Numbered from the stretch's first letter, positions 42,977 to 56,536 are shown. The stretch: DNA of 64,000 nt from Cryptomeria japonica (GCF_030272615.1 NC_081408.1:402595889-402659888); one strand, 5' to 3'. Notes: generated by a model from the sequence alone, not told the origin. Made by a program: numbers and translations.

Positions 42977-45900
42977 GTATGTTTTGATGCACGTGAAAAT
43001 GTCAATGCATGTAGTGTTTAGTTGATGAATTTTGTATTGTTTCCCTCAATTTTGATATTATATGGTCTTTCATATTGGCATTTTGTTATGAGTCTCATGT
43101 TTTGATTTACCTAAGCCTAGGGTAGGAAATAGGACCAATGATGGGAGTGGTGTCCAATGTGGGTCAAGGTAAAAAGGGATAGCTAGGATAATGCATTGAG
43201 CATTTTGTAATCAAGTGAGAACTAATGATACATTAATAAAATAAACCAAGATAAAGTGGATGACCCTCTCATCTACTTGAGTTCTTGTATAGACTAAGGA
43301 TGAGTTCAGAAGGCATGGTTGTGTGTGGGGCATTGATCTAGCATGATTGAGTCTCCTCATCTATATGAGAATATTACTCAATTTTGCATGAGCCACCTCT
43401 TCAAGCTATGTGATGACACTCCCCGTTATTGTTTCCTATGTATCTAGCCCTCTAGTTATAAGTAACTCCCAGAAGAGGATATGCCTTCCATGTGATTGTG
43501 CTTATTGATGGATTCTAGAGGTATCCATATTTGATGGCTTGTTGGCCTTGTGATATCTTTGGTGATTGAATTTTGAGATTGGTTTATACTTGATGGTTTT
43601 GGTGTTGATGCTCCTTGTGGAGTGATTTCATACATATTTTGCATATGGTTTGCATTGAGGATTATACCTCTCTCATTCATTGATTGATGTGGCATTATGT
43701 TCTTGGTTGATTAGAAGTTCATGTTGAGTGTTACTCCATGTTTTCTCTTGTGTGAGCCTATTTTTCTCCCTTGCTTGAGTGTTTGATTTTTTAGGCCATG
43801 TGACTATCTCCACGATCATAGTGGTGTTGGAACCTATGAGTTTCACATGGTTAGGTAGCGTTGCCAACCATTGTCGAGTACCAAAGGACTTGGATCGTGT
43901 ATGGTTGAAGAGTTCCTTCTCCTTCCTCAACACTTGTTCTTCTATTGCTCTCTTTCCTTGCAATTGTAAGATATGTATTTGGATATAATATTGTAATCAT
44001 GTATGATTTATTTATTAGACACTCCAAAAGGATATGTATGTAATTGTAATTCATTGTGATGAATGGATGTATCTTTAGTGGACCAAGTGTTGGAGTCAGT
44101 CACCAAGCATGATCTTGCATGTTTTTCATTTGATGAGATAATATAATTTTATCATAGGAACACTTAGTTTGGTGCTTAAAATGAATTTGGATGTGATTTT
44201 TAGTATGGTCATGAGATGATAACCAAGCCCTTTTTGGATTGAGCTCTTGGAAGTCAATCGGACTTAACCAAATCCACCCAGTGTGTGTTTTGTGAAGTCC
44301 AAATATGGATTTTAGTTGTGTTTTGTACCCTTAGTAGTGATTAGAGGTGTTCTTTGACCTTAGAATCGAAGAATTCTCAACCAATTCACTTAGCCTTGTG
44401 GGCAAAAATCCTAGATCAGCATCTATGGTTGCCCTTTGATGTCTCTGCCTCTAGATCAACATCTCCACCTCTATGGATTGAGATAGTTTAGCCACCAATT
44501 TGGGCCTAACTACAGTTCGATGTCTCCATCTATAGTTCTACGTCTCTACCTTTGGTTTGGCATCTAAGCCTGTAGAATGTCGTCTGTGCTTTAGCATCTT
44601 TGGTTGCCCATCAACATCTCCACCTAACTTGGCAGTGTGCTTGTTTGGTTGACCCATTCTAATGTAGGGTGGCACATCATTGATCTTATGGTTTTATATT
44701 TAGTTGCATGACCATGATTTATATATGGTTTAGCATCAGAGGTTGATTTAGTCATCTCCTAGTTGGTCTTGAGTAGTTGATCTCGTTTTGGTTGTGTTGC
44801 TAAGGTAGTGACGTCAAGGAACCCTTAGAGGTGTCATGGGATATCTCGTTGGAGTTTTTGAGAGTGTAGTCTTTTGCTTGTGCTTTGTTGGTTATCAATG
44901 AGATTAATGTTACATGAGGTGGGTTTTATACTTGTATCATTATGCATGATGACACTTTATTACTTCAAAACAAAATATTTCCATACATTCCTTGTCTAAT
45001 TTTCTTATACTCTACGGTTCCTTGGTGAGCATTACATAAAGTCTAGGAAGGAGATTGCTTGTTGGAGAGACCTTTATGAGGTAGTGATGTTGGTAGATCA
45101 TAGGACATCAAGTTACAAATATATATGATCACAAAATCGCTCACAATCTAGGGCCATAACTAGTAGGGGCATTGTTATCGGTCCTCCACCGAGACCACCT
45201 AGGCCACCATCTCTAGGGCAAGGAGGGGTAGTTACTTCTACTGGTAGACAAACTAGAACTATAGATTCAAAGGGTCAATAGAGAATTGTTGACCTTTTCA
45301 TTATAGATGATTCTATATTTTGATTGATCTTGTGTTATAGACCTTACAATGTTGTTCTCTGACATTATCATTTTTGAGTTATATATATGATATGCATTTT
45401 TTGTGGTATTATATAATACTCATGATTGTATATGCATGTTTACTTTCTATATTAGGTTTTATGATGTGATGAATATATTATGATGCTCGTGTGAAGCTTT
45501 ATGATTATATACAAGACACGAATGATTATATCGATGCCTTTGTATATGGATGCATGTTTTTCTTTCTATGGATACTTATAATGTGATGGGATTTTGATGA
45601 TGATATGTTCAAGTAATCAGTTTTCCAATATCCATTATGCTTCTCACGGTTCATTCTGGATTCAATTGTGTTTGTATGTTTCTAACATATACACTGTGAT
45701 GTTTTACTTTACATTTTAATGTATTTTTACTTTTGTGGATTCTAATGTGATAACCTAATGATGGATGCTCATGATATGGTTATTATGATGTTTATGTGTT
45801 ACATCATGGTTATAAAAAAAATTTATATGCAAAATGACATGACCTATGTTTTTGTATTTTTTGAGATGCCCATATATGATGATTCTATAATATGCATCGC

Positions 45901-46889
45901 AATGTGATAATATTGCTATGAGATGCTCTAACATGTTTGTGAATTCAAGATGCACTTATTATTTTGTTTATCAAAGTTTTAAACTAGTAGTGCAAGGATT
46001 GGATGGAAGAAATGTTATCCAAAGGAATGAATTAGTAAGAAGTGAAGAATGGTCAGTAATTGGAAGAAAGAATTATTCAGTATCAAATTTTGATTGATTC
46101 GAGATAGATGATACCTTATTCTTGAATTTGTATTGTGTTTTCACTAGTGTATGCCAACATCATCATTGAGCCTTATGATATGGTAGATGGAAGTGTTTAC
46201 ACTAGGGTATAAAGAACTAAGGTGTTGGTGCTATCCCATTATGTTAACGGACATATTGCAGACAAGGAATGTTTCAATCCATTCTAGGGTTTGTGTGTTA
46301 AAGGTCAAGGTATGTGTGGCAGTCACAAGTATATTGATCCATAACCTTTGGTTTGCATAGAATATTTGTTGAAATTAATGCTCCAACACGAACACCTAAA
46401 GCGCCATTGCCCCACTACATGAAAAACATACTACAAACAAAAAACAAAAGAAAAATAAGATCATGAACCATCTTGACTGCTCTAGTAACTTGTGGACATC
46501 ATTGAGTAGCATAAGAACATGATCTAAGATAAATCAACAAAAGATAAAAATCACTTTACTAAATGAGTCAACAACCATACTAATCTTTTGTTATTGTTGA
46601 TTGTTTGTGTTATGATTACTATGGCTGGTTTTCGAAGTGGAACGCCTCATATAAGATCAATCTATCTATTTTTTAGTGTACCATTTTCTATATGACACAA
46701 ATGATAAGTGATAAGATTGATATTGGTTTTATTAGACATGTGATCGGTTTGATTGCAAACTAGGTTGATAGGTTTGTCCGTTGTTATATGATTTGGTAAG
46801 CTCAATGTTTTGTCTATCTCGTGCTTGTGTTTGCTCAACTGTCTATCATTGTAAAGGGATACTTTATTATGGATTGTTTTTGTGTTTTT
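42977..46889. other. unassigned repeat-derived sequence
   Basis: No supported gene over 3.9 kb. Landmarks: repeated short words (GGCATCT, GATGTCTC, CATCTCCACC) at 44420-44640, typical of some gypsy LTRs; and a brief protein-like text near 45160-45290 on the plus strand (RGIVIGPPPRPPRPP, then SLGQGG) ending at a stop. The open stretches at 43456-43963 and 43779-43988 overlap on opposite strands and match nothing I know. Confidence 0.3.
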
Positions 46890-47195
46890 TATTGTTTTCT
46901 AATTTTTGTGTTTTTTTTTGCATTTATGATGTTTTTATCTTTTTTTTTCAGGTTTTATAAGACATTTTTCAATGTTTTTTAGATTTTTTTAGGAAATTTT
47001 ATGAATATTGTTTGTATTTTTTCAAGATATTTTATGACTATTTTTGGATTTTTTTAGGAATTTTAAGAATGTTTTTTGGTTTTTTGGGGACTTTTAATAG
47101 ATGTTTTTAGATTTTTTTTAACTTTTATGAATATTTTTGGGGTTTTTTTACGACTTTTTATTAATGTTTTTGGGGTTTTTTAGGACTTTTTTATA
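46890..47195. repeat. degenerate T-rich ~32-bp tandem repeats
   Basis: About eight imperfect copies of a unit near GACTTTTATGAATGTTTTTG followed by GGGTTTTTTTAG, with T-run length varying. The last three units (47090-47190) are the clearest. Probably replication-slippage product next to the LTR at 47248. Confidence 0.65.
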
Positions 47196-47247
47196 TGAAA
47201 AACCTATGTAAGGATATTGCCCCCAATCAAGTATAGGAACTATAGAC

Positions 47248-48493
47248 ACTAAAAAATGGTCAACGCATGCGACTCCCTTTTTAACATCCCCTTATCATGT
47301 GTTTGGTCTTTATCATTTGTTGATATTGTGCCATTTGTTGATTAATTAATTATGTCCTCTAATTTGATCATCTCCTGTCAATTTGATCTAAATCGCTCTT
47401 CTTGTCTACCCAACTACATAATTAAGTCGATTATTCAATATCTACCCCTTTGGCATTAATTTGACCTAATCCCCTCATAGGGATAAATAATCATTTAATT
47501 ATTGATCCCCCTTTATGCTAACATGTCCTTCTTAGGATAAATAAATTCATTATTTATCTATCATTTAATTATTTTGTCACAATTAAATAAAAGTTATTTA
47601 ATTGGATAATTACTAATTTGGAGTGAATTAATAAATTATTATTATTTATTAATTCCACTCCATTTCCATCTCCACTTCTAACCTCACCTCACTCTTCCAC
47701 CTTCCTCATTTTGCTCCACCTAACTCTACTAACCTTCGATGTCTCTCTCCACTTGCCCACTTGGCTTCACTTAACTCATCCTCTCATTTGATCTTGTTTG
47801 TTGATTGTCAATCAATCATGTCTATCAAATCGACCTTCGAAATTTATAAATTGAGCTTTCATTTCTCATTGTCACGATCACAATCCTTCAATTACCCTCA
47901 TAATCACACCATTTAATTACCCTTGCATATCATATTCGTGTACTCATACTATTTGAGAGCAATATAATATTAGAGGAGAAAGAAAAAACAATAAAGCGAC
48001 ATCAAAGGAGTGCAAATGAGTTTAATTTCATTTTGAGTTTAATGTTGTTTAATTTGTTTTGATAGTTTTATTGATGTCATTAGGTGATTTCTGTGATATT
48101 TGTCTTTCATGATTGGCTTTTGATATCATGTTTATTCTAACCCATTTTTCTAGTCGAAGGGAACACTTGGACTGACTTACTATGACAGGTGTGTGAAAGG
48201 TGAAGACACAAAATGTCAACAAATTTGAAGCCATGAAATGTGTTAAAAGTTTTATTATGAAAATGGATGTGATGGATTTTTATAATGAGTGAGTGAAATT
48301 TTGATAAAGTGATGGATGTGATTTAGATAGAATGATGATAGATGGAAGAGCAAAGACCTCTTACTCATAGCATCTATTTGCCAAGTTTTCACTGTGGTAC
48401 TTTCCCAAAGCACTTGTTTACTAGGTTTTCACTACAGGGAAAATTATTTCTCTTTACTTTTTTTCTATTTGTCAATTTTTTTGGTGTCACACA
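47248..48493 (-). repeat. putative 3' LTR of the gypsy element at 48494-55900
   Basis: The left edge reads TATAGACACTAAAAAATGG, which resembles the TGTAGACACC gypsy terminus with changes. The right edge reads TTTTTTTGGTGTCACA (minus-strand TGTGACACCAAAAAAA). It is located just downstream of pol on the minus strand, with A/T-rich TTTAATTA content like blocks A and B. Boundaries are estimates; the 5' LTR was not found. Confidence 0.45.
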
Positions 48494-48525
48494 AGACACC
48501 TGTTTACCAGGTTTTCACCCAAGTG
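48370..48525. repeat. three copies of a ~24-bp TTTRCYAGGTTTTCAC motif
   Basis: ATTTGCCAAGTTTTCAC (near 48367), GTTTACTAGGTTTTCAC (near 48415) and GTTTACCAGGTTTTCAC (near 48502). They straddle the presumed pol/3' LTR junction. Confidence 0.6.
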
Positions 48526-48569
48526 ACTATTTTTTTATTTGTTATTTTCTTTGTATCTTTCAAAGGATT

Positions 48570-49700
48570 ATTTGGGAGTTATGTATACAACCTCCAAAGG
48601 TGCATGTTTTTAATGGGCTCAGGAAATGGTTCACCTTCTAGAGTGGATAACTAATCATCATTGGATCCATATGCAACTATGATAATGTATGGACTTGACC
48701 AATTAGGCTTAAATTTTCCTAGCTTCTCTCAATTTGTTAAGTTCCTCTAGTTTTCCTTTAGGACTAGCTCACCGATCTCAAAGTGTTGAACTCTGATCCT
48801 TTTATTATAGTTGTGGTGGAGATGATTTTGATAGACCTATAAATGATTAAGTGCATCTTGGTGTTTCTCATCCAGCAATTCTAGCTCCTATAGCCTAGAT
48901 ATGTGATATTGTTCCTCATCTTTGAAGCACTATAGTGACACCTCAGAGCTCATAACTCGACCTCTATAGGCAAGATGGCATGCAGATACATAGACTATGG
49001 AATAGGGTATAGCATCGATGTGCATGTAAATACTATTTCAATATGAGCCAACGTCATTGATAGTATTCTTTAAGATTCTCAAGATAGTCTTGTTTGACAC
49101 ATCATCTTGACAGTTAGACTAAGGGTAGTATAGAGTTGTGAATCAATTTGGAATTTGGAATTTATCACAGAGTTTTATAACATCTTAATTCTTGAAGGGA
49201 TGAACATTAAATGCAATCATGTGGTGAGGGGAATACTATACCGACATATGATATAGTTTAAAATGAACTTTGTGATTTGTTCACTAATAATGAATGTAAG
49301 AGGAATAACTTTGATCAAATTTGTGAAATACTTAGTGGTGAGTAGGATAAAATTGTGTCCATTGGCAGAAGTTGGTTCAATTTTGCATATAAGTTTGAGT
49401 CCCCACTTAGAGAAGAGTCAAGGTAACTAGAGGGGTTGGAGCTCCCCATGAATCCAACGTTGATGATACTTCCTCACGTATTTGTCCTTGAGAGCTTTTT
49501 GGCTAGAGTCTATCCACTAGAGTGTGCTCTGCATATCCATCATGTACCTTGTATAAATTTGTTGTTCCTTATTAGCACTAAGACATTTGAGAAGTGTATT
49601 ATCCATACTATGTTTGTATAGGATTTCTTTGATAATAACATAACGGGAGGCTTGGTGTATGAATGTTTAGCATTTGTTGTTTGATAGGTTAGGAGGGAGG
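48570..49700 (-). pseudogene. gypsy integrase remnant
   Basis: Minus-strand readings: ASRYVIIKEILYKHS (upstream of the finger), GHNFILLTTKYFTNLIKVIPL (core start), CDKFQIPN and FTTLYYP (region of the second/third acid, with the usual YHPQ.NGQ.E decayed), VQHFEIGELVLKEN-like text near 48780, and a C-terminal stretch ending KFKPNWSSPYII … PEPIKNMHLWRLYT near 48570. No ORF above ~70 codons. Confidence 0.75.
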
Positions 49701-49869
49701 GATTGATCATGAAGGTATTCATATATGTCATGGAACCAAGGAGAGTTGGGACCAATTATTTTGCACACAAGTTCAGACAGACAAACACCAAAAGTGGGAG
49801 TCATAAGCTATTCCACCAAGAGTTCGTACTATGGTGCATTACCGAGTATGTCAAGAAGAGAACCTATTG

Positions 49870-51570
49870 TCACCGTAGTGTCTACTACTTTATTTAATAG
49901 TCTAGGTATTTGTTCAAAGATAATATCAACAAAATACTCCTTGAAGTCATCCATCATCCTCTTCTAGGGAATGAACTTCTCATTGATGGTCTCATAATCA
50001 TTATTAACTTATTTGATAGTCAATTGAGAGTTACCACAAGCATGAAAATATTTGATTTCCCATGTGATAGCTTGTTTAAGGTTGGTGATGAGGGCCTCAT
50101 ATTTTTCAATGTTATTGGTGTAGGGAAATACTAATTTGTAGGCTTTAGGGATTGTATCCCTATCAGGTGTAAGGAAAAGAAGTCATGCGCTTGAGCCATG
50201 TTGTGTCTAGGATCCATCAAAATAGAGCTTCTATTCATTGGATGTCGATAGTGTAAAAATTTCCTCATCTAGAAAATTAGATATCAAAGGAAGATCTATT
50301 GTAGTGGGAGCCTCTGCAGGTTGGTCAACAATGAATTATCCTTTTATAGCCTTACGATCAATACATTTTATGTCAAACTCACTTAGAACCATGACCCATT
50401 TAGCTAACCTTGTCCTGAGAGCTACCTTGTTTAGAAGGTATTTTAAAGGATCAATTTTTGCAATGAGATTTGTCTTGTGATTCAACATATAATGTCTCTA
50501 TTTATAGGTGCCAAACACAACAACCAAACAAGCACTCTCAATAGGTGTATAGTTAATCTCATGTCCCGCTAATGTTTAGTCGGTGTTATAGATGGCCCTT
50601 TCTTGTCCTTCGTCATCATGTTATGCTAGAAGGGCTCCTAATGTTGTGATCGTAGCTAATATGTACAAGATTAGTGGTCTTCCTTGAACTGGTGGCATCA
50701 ATACTGGTGGTGAAAGAAAATATTCCTTGATTTGTTCAAAGGCCTATGGACATTACTTTTTTAATTTTAATGGCATACCATTTTGGAGCATTTACTAAAA
50801 CAAGTGGCACTTGTCTACAAGTTGAGATATGAACCTATGGATGACTTGTAGTTTACCTTAGAGACTTGAAAGCTATGTTAGGTTTGTAGGAGGAGGCACA
50901 CCTACAATCTCTTTTACTTTTGTGGGGTCAACCTTAATTCCCTAATGAGAAATAATGAAGCCCAGGAGGTTGCTCGAGGTGGCTCTAAAGACACACTTTT
51001 TTAGGATTAAGCTTCATTTTGTATTGCTCTAGTCTATTGAAGATTATGACTAAGACATCTAAGTGATTACTTCTGGAAACTGATTTTGCTAAGAGATCAT
51101 GCACATAGTCCTCCATCAATGTATGCATAATGTCATGGAATAGTGTACTCATGGCTCTTTGATAAGTGGCTCCTACATTCTTGAGGCCAAAGGTTATGAC
51201 ATTCTAGTAGTATGTTCCCCACATACATTTGAAATTTGTTGTATGTTCATCTACAGATGTTATCTATATTTTATTATAACCAAAAAACCCATCCATTAAT
51301 GATAGCATTATATAGAATGTTGTGAGTTCAACTATCATACCAATGTTGGGTCGTGAGAAAACATCTTTTGGAAAAGCTTTATTTAGATCCCTGAAGTGTG
51401 TACATATTTTGATCTCTCCATTAGGTTTAGTGATAGGTACCAAGTTGGAAATCCACTCTACATGATCAATGGACCTAATGAAACTAACATCTAATGGCTT
51501 CTCTAATTCCATTTTTCCACCAAGACACTCTATGGGTGCATTTTCTTGAGTTTTTCCTCAACAAGATTGG
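49870..51570 (-). pseudogene. gypsy RT, native RNase H and additional RNase H
   Basis: RT N-terminal half is open (51512-51264): DHVEWISNLVPITKPNGEI, FRDLNKAFPKDVF, LSLMDGFFGYNKI. Then FGLKNVGATYQRAM and, in place of the YVDD-like box, MEDYVHDLLAKS near 51100 (decayed). RLEQYKMKLNPKKV follows. Native RNase H text is scattered over 50800-50400. The additional RNase H reads TNNIEKYEALITNLKQAI near 50130, where the AEYEA Glu region is partly kept, and CGNSQLTIK, where the expected Asp of GDSQL is Asn. Inactive. Confidence 0.78.
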
Positions 51571-52949
51571 CACCTGGTTGTAGAGGTAAAGGATGGAGGA
51601 TTAATTTAGGATTTAGTCTTGGCATGTCTATGTAGGACCAAGCAAAGTTGATTTTCCTTTGTGTGAAAAAAACAGTAAAGCCTATTCTCTTCGTCTATGT
51701 TAGCGATAAAGCAAATTGAACTATTTTAGGACCTTCAGTTGTCCGCATGTTTTGTGGCTTTAAATTTTTAGCTAACATTAGGGACTTTTCTTGAATCAAA
51801 CAAAGAATGTACAACCTTCCATATTTGGGTGCCTTAGAGAGGTTTACACCCTTAGATTCATCCTTTATTTTTACTTTTTCATGGTCAAAATGTGCCTTGT
51901 GGTTTTCACCTAAAGACCTCATTTTTTCATTTTTCATATCTTTACTTTTGCAACTAGAAGGCTAGATAGTGTCTCCAAAGTAGGTAATAGCATCAAGATA
52001 CATGGTGAAACCATCCCCATGATCACTTGATGGTATAACTTCTTGAAGTTCTAGGAACTTAGCAATAGCTTCATCATTCTCAAAGATGTCTAAAATCAAT
52101 GGTCCTTGTTGATCCTAATCGATAAGCTCAAGGTAGAATAAGGAAAGGTTATCATCAATACTTATAAATGGTAAAGACAAAGGTATCATCGGGATCCCAA
52201 AAATTTTAGATCCATGCTCGACCAATCATGAATTTGTCTTCAAAAGTGGGCTCACTAGGTTTTCTAAAGGTTTCATCCAGTCATAGTCACTAGAGGATCT
52301 ATTTTAAAACCATTCCCATTCATTAGAGTGTTTTGTAATACTCATCAGATGTCTCAATATCGTTGACAACATCAATGTTTTTAGTCAAATGCAATTCAAT
52401 ACTAGGAGTTCCCAATTTTAACATTTTAAATCCAACCCCTTTACCTTTTGGAAACTATGGTAGTTGAATAGGTTCCTTGTTTCCTTTTTTTTAGGCTCTT
52501 GGGTTGTTGTAGCCATCATATCCTTTATTTTTCAAAGTAAGGAATCCTTTTCCATAATACTCAATAGGTAATTTGACCAATTTTGGCTCTTCCTCCTCTT
52601 TGTATAGCCAGGTAGAGACAAGTTCTTCTAATTTTTCTTTGTTGATTTCACCTCATTTAGTAAATGTAGTTGGTGATTGATACTAAATGACCTTTTTCTC
52701 CGTTTGATTTGGACATGGCATGCCATAAGAATTTGGTGCTAATGGTAACTTGTCGACATAAAAAGCCTCACTGATGTGGTATTCCCTACAACCTTTGTCT
52801 TGTATTCTAATCTCGACATTGGAATTGGAGGTGGATGAAGTGGTCAATTTGGTTAATGATGAAGGGTCAATGTTGAGGAGATGGATGAAGAAGTCACTTG
52901 ATTGATGTTCACTTTATGTTCAGGGGTTCCTCTTAGATTACCACAGTAT

Positions 52950-53310
52950 TGAAAGGGGTCAAGATCACTAGGTATAGTGATCTCAATACCATCATAAGGG
53001 AATTTAATTCATTGGTGGTATGTTAATGGTATATCTTGCATGGTGTGGATCCATGGTTAACCGAGGAGAATGTTATATCCAAGATAGAGATCCAAGGCAT
53101 GACATAAGGTATCATGTACTATAGGTCCAACTGTTATAGAGAGTGAGATGGCTCTTTTGGATGGTCACTCAACATCATCATAAGCTCTACTTACTATTAT
53201 TCTTGTGGTGTCTATACACCCCTCATAGAATCCTAATGTTTTGACCAGATCTAATATACAAAAGTTGAGGCTTTCTCCATCTATCAAGACTTATCTAGTT
53301 TTATGTTTAT
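52950..53310 (-). pseudogene. gypsy aspartic protease remnant
   Basis: Minus-strand text HPKRAISLSITVGPIVHDT … YLGYNILLG, stop, PWIHTMQDIPLTYHQ matches the C-terminal half of gypsy proteases (ILLGRPWIH). KFPYDGIEITIPSD follows. The DTG/DSG box was not located with confidence. The stretch 51570-52950 is the PR-RT linker with only short open pieces. Confidence 0.7.
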
Positions 53311-54299
53311 GCAAAAATACCTCAAGGTAAAGGGGATCATTATGGCATGGTTTATGTGAAGGTATATCTCACTCTGTATATGTCACGTGATGTTTGGTTG
53401 CAAGATGCCCTATCATGGCCTGAAATTGATCTTTGTTTATGTATGAGGGGACTAAAGACTCTTGAAGGGATTTATCTAGGATTGCCTTGTGTTGAGGAGA
53501 TATGTGCAAGAGCTCAAGAATGGACATCTGAGATGGGTGTTTTTCCTAGGTGTTCCAAAAGTTTGTATGGAGAAGATGGTTGTGTTCTTGAAGTGGCCCC
53601 TTGCAAGGTTACTTTAGAACAATAGGTTGTGACTACAACATATACTCTTATCTTTTATAAAAATTGTGGAGATATTGTTATCAAATTATCAAATGTGGTT
53701 GACTGTGTATTTGTAGCTAACATTGGCATAATTAGCATTCTTATCTTATTTTCTACCTGAGTTGGAGGCTTTACCCTTTCCATAGTTTCGTAAAGGATCT
53801 TTGAAAATTGTGTGATCAACATTTTAAGATCCTGACTGGGTTTCAACTTCTATGTCTCTTGAATCGATTAGATATTGAATCATGTTCTTTAGCTTATAAC
53901 AATTAGAAGTTTTAGGCCCCTTGGTTCTATGATACCCACAAAAATCGTTATCAAAGTGCCCTAGCTCATAATGTTTTATTTTGAGAAGTGTTATTGTATT
54001 AGATTGAATCAGTTTCTTTAACGTTGACTTGATAGGCTCCCCTAGGGGAGTGTATTGTTATTTCTAGAACGTCCCAATTATGATTTGAACTAAGTAGTAT
54101 TCGCCCACTAATCATTCATTGTTTCTGTACTTGTAAGTCCCTTCAAGGAAATAAGGGGTTGAGCTTTATTGATTAGTTGGGCATCTACAACACCATTATT
54201 TTCTACGTGTTTGTTATGTGACCAAAACTTGGATTTGTCATTTGTCAAATTAGTGTAGTTATTGTTGTTCTTTTTATAAATATTTCTCTCCCATAGAAA

Positions 54300-55900
54300 C
54301 AAGGGCCTTTTCTAACTTAATTCCCTTCTCTATCACTTGATAAAACCTGTCTAGGCATTGCTTTTGTAGGGCAAACATCATCTCTCGGTTCAAGTTTTAG
54401 ATAAATATTTTCACTTGTTCTTTCTGAGGTATATGACATGGATTCTTGCTTGCAAGACTTCTCCAACATTGTAGGAATAAAGAAAAGCTTTCCCCATTCT
54501 TTTTTTTGGTCTTTTAAAGATCCATTATTGTAACTTTGTGCTCTATATTGTATGAGAAGTGTGCGAGAAGTGTGCAATGAACTTCTCAGCTAGTTCATTC
54601 CGGGTTTGAATGCCATGTAGCAAGTGGGAAAATGATTCCATGGCTTGTCCTTCGAGACTTCTAGGGAAGAGGAGCATAATATATGTATCATTGTGTGCAA
54701 AATCAAGATAGGTGGTGAAAAATTCTCTAATGTGATCTCGAGGGTCTCCCTTGTATTTACTAAATTTTGGTGTTTCAAAGTTTGGGGGAAAGGGAGGCAT
54801 ATATAATGACCTATTAAGAGGATAAGCACACAAGTCCTCCATTGTGTATGTTTTCTTTTGGCCACCTACTTGGATATTTGACAATTGTTGTTGTAAGATT
54901 TGTACCTATTGCACTAGGAATTCTACAGGTGTTAGTGCAATGTGAATATTGAGGTTTTGATTTGGGTCTACAAAAGGGTTTGTGTTTACGTAAATTGGAG
55001 ATTGAGTGAAGGTGTACGCATGTTGGTTGATGTGTTGGAAGCTAGAATTGGTGTTGGATGAAAATGTAGAAGTGGGTGGAGGAACATTTGTGAATTGGGA
55101 ATTAGTTGATGCATTATATGGTGTGAAGTAGGTGTAGTATAGATTCATTTGGACATATGTTCTCGTGGGATTTGAATTTTACTACGACAATATGATCAAA
55201 TTTTTTCAATTAATGTTTTGATTCAATGGAGCACTATGGGAATAGAATTTTGGGTATTAGCAATAGTGACTAATGGAAGTGATGTGTTGGTTTGAGATGT
55301 GATCATTGTTACCGTGGGTTGGGAGGCGATGTTAAAATCCATTTGAGACCCATGTGGTGGCATGTTTTGATTCTAGTTTTGGTTATTAGTGTTGGATTAT
55401 GGGTTGTTTTGTGTGGGAATGGTGTTATTTGAATATGCTATAGGTGTATTAAAGATGGGGTTTATGAATTGTGACTTATGCATAGGAGGTATAGATGTGG
55501 TAACATGAGTGGTGTTGTGAGAAGTGTTGATTAATGACAAGTTAGTGGTCAATTATTGTAAAGAATATGACATAGGTGAAGACCTTGCATTTTGCAATGT
55601 GGTGTTTGTTCTAGATCCTATTATCATGGAGGCGTAAAAATTGTAGCTATTTTTGCCATGTTTTGTGCAAGCAATAGAAAATATCTATTAGGATCGACTA
55701 ATAGGAGGGCATTCATGACTACAAGCATACGAGGAACTTGGGATGCGTCATCTATTTCATCTTGGGTGACTATTTCCATACCTTTATCAATATTAGGAGA
55801 TGGAAAATTAGCTAGATTTTGAGGTGCTTAACGTGCATTTTTGTTTGACCAAAGTTTCATGGTACTCATGGGGTTGAATTCTGGATTGAATGTTGAGTCC
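54300..55900 (-). pseudogene. gypsy Gag remnant
   Basis: Conceptual start near 55900 (MDSTFNPEFNPMSTMKLW, then VTQDEIDDASQVPRM). A Asn/Thr/Pro-rich middle (55148-54906) follows. The capsid core is open at 54884-54543: TYTMEDLCAYPLNRSLYMPP, FSKYKGDPRDHIREFF, LFPRSLEGQAMESF, ELAEKFIAHFS. Frame breaks occur near 54900 and 54545. The region 53310-54300 below it has only short open pieces and is the Gag-protease linker. Confidence 0.85.
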
Positions 55901-56536
55901 ATTTGCTTCTTGTTTTTCAACCGTGTGTTGACTATGGAAGACTTTGGGAGTTGTTTTCTCTTAGATTATGACATTGTGCTGACCATGCAAGGCTTCAAGA
56001 CTTTCTGAATGTTGATCTATTGAATGCTAAAGATGACACTAAAATTATGATGCTATGACTTATGATAATGCAAGCAATTTGCACTATGATTTTGAGATTT
56101 TTGACTCTTAAGGATGAAAATGTAACTTGGGAAAAGATTGTGCAACTATACTAAGATGCTATGCTATGTTTTTGAGATTTTTTAATTTTGGAAAAAAATT
56201 GAGTGCAACCTATGTATGCAATCCTAAGAGACTAAAAGGAGAATCTAGACCTCAAAATTAGGATGATGATGATGATGGTGAATTTGATAGTCTTTCCCTT
56301 TACTAGACTGATGATTTTGAGGTTCAATTGTTGGTGAAAAAGTTAAATTGAAGAGGTTGATAAGGTCCAAAATGTCCTAACAATAACTACGGTATTGATC
56401 CAATATTTGTTTCTTAGGCTTCCCTAAATTATTTTAAAGCTAATATACAAATGTAACTAAAAAGTGCAAGATTGGTCAAAATAAGTTAAATGGCAAATAA
56501 TAAATATGTTATGGACTGAGAATGCAAATTGGGTTG
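55901..56536. other. leader/5' flank of the gypsy element, no gene
   Basis: Non-coding. No primer-binding site or LTR end recognised; the 5' LTR of the element to the left may have been deleted or lies beyond the next element. Contains a GATGATGATGATG microsatellite near 56264. Confidence 0.35.

Larger units (their letters stand above)
48494..55900 (-). mobile_element. Ty3/gypsy Tat-like element, heavily mutated (gag-PR-RT-RH-aRH-INT)
   Basis: Minus-strand readings give gag (55900-54300), protease (~53300-52960), RT (~51560-50900), native RNase H (~50800-50400), an additional RNase H (~50290-49870) and integrase (~49700-48570) in that order. Extra RNase H between native RNase H and integrase is the usual Tat arrangement. 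Stops occur every few dozen codons, so this is much older than the element at 1948-17698. Confidence 0.85.

Noticed and set aside
55592-55822. 76-codon plus-strand ORF
   Set aside because: Antisense shadow of the gypsy Gag N-terminal region (VTQDEIDDASQVPRM).
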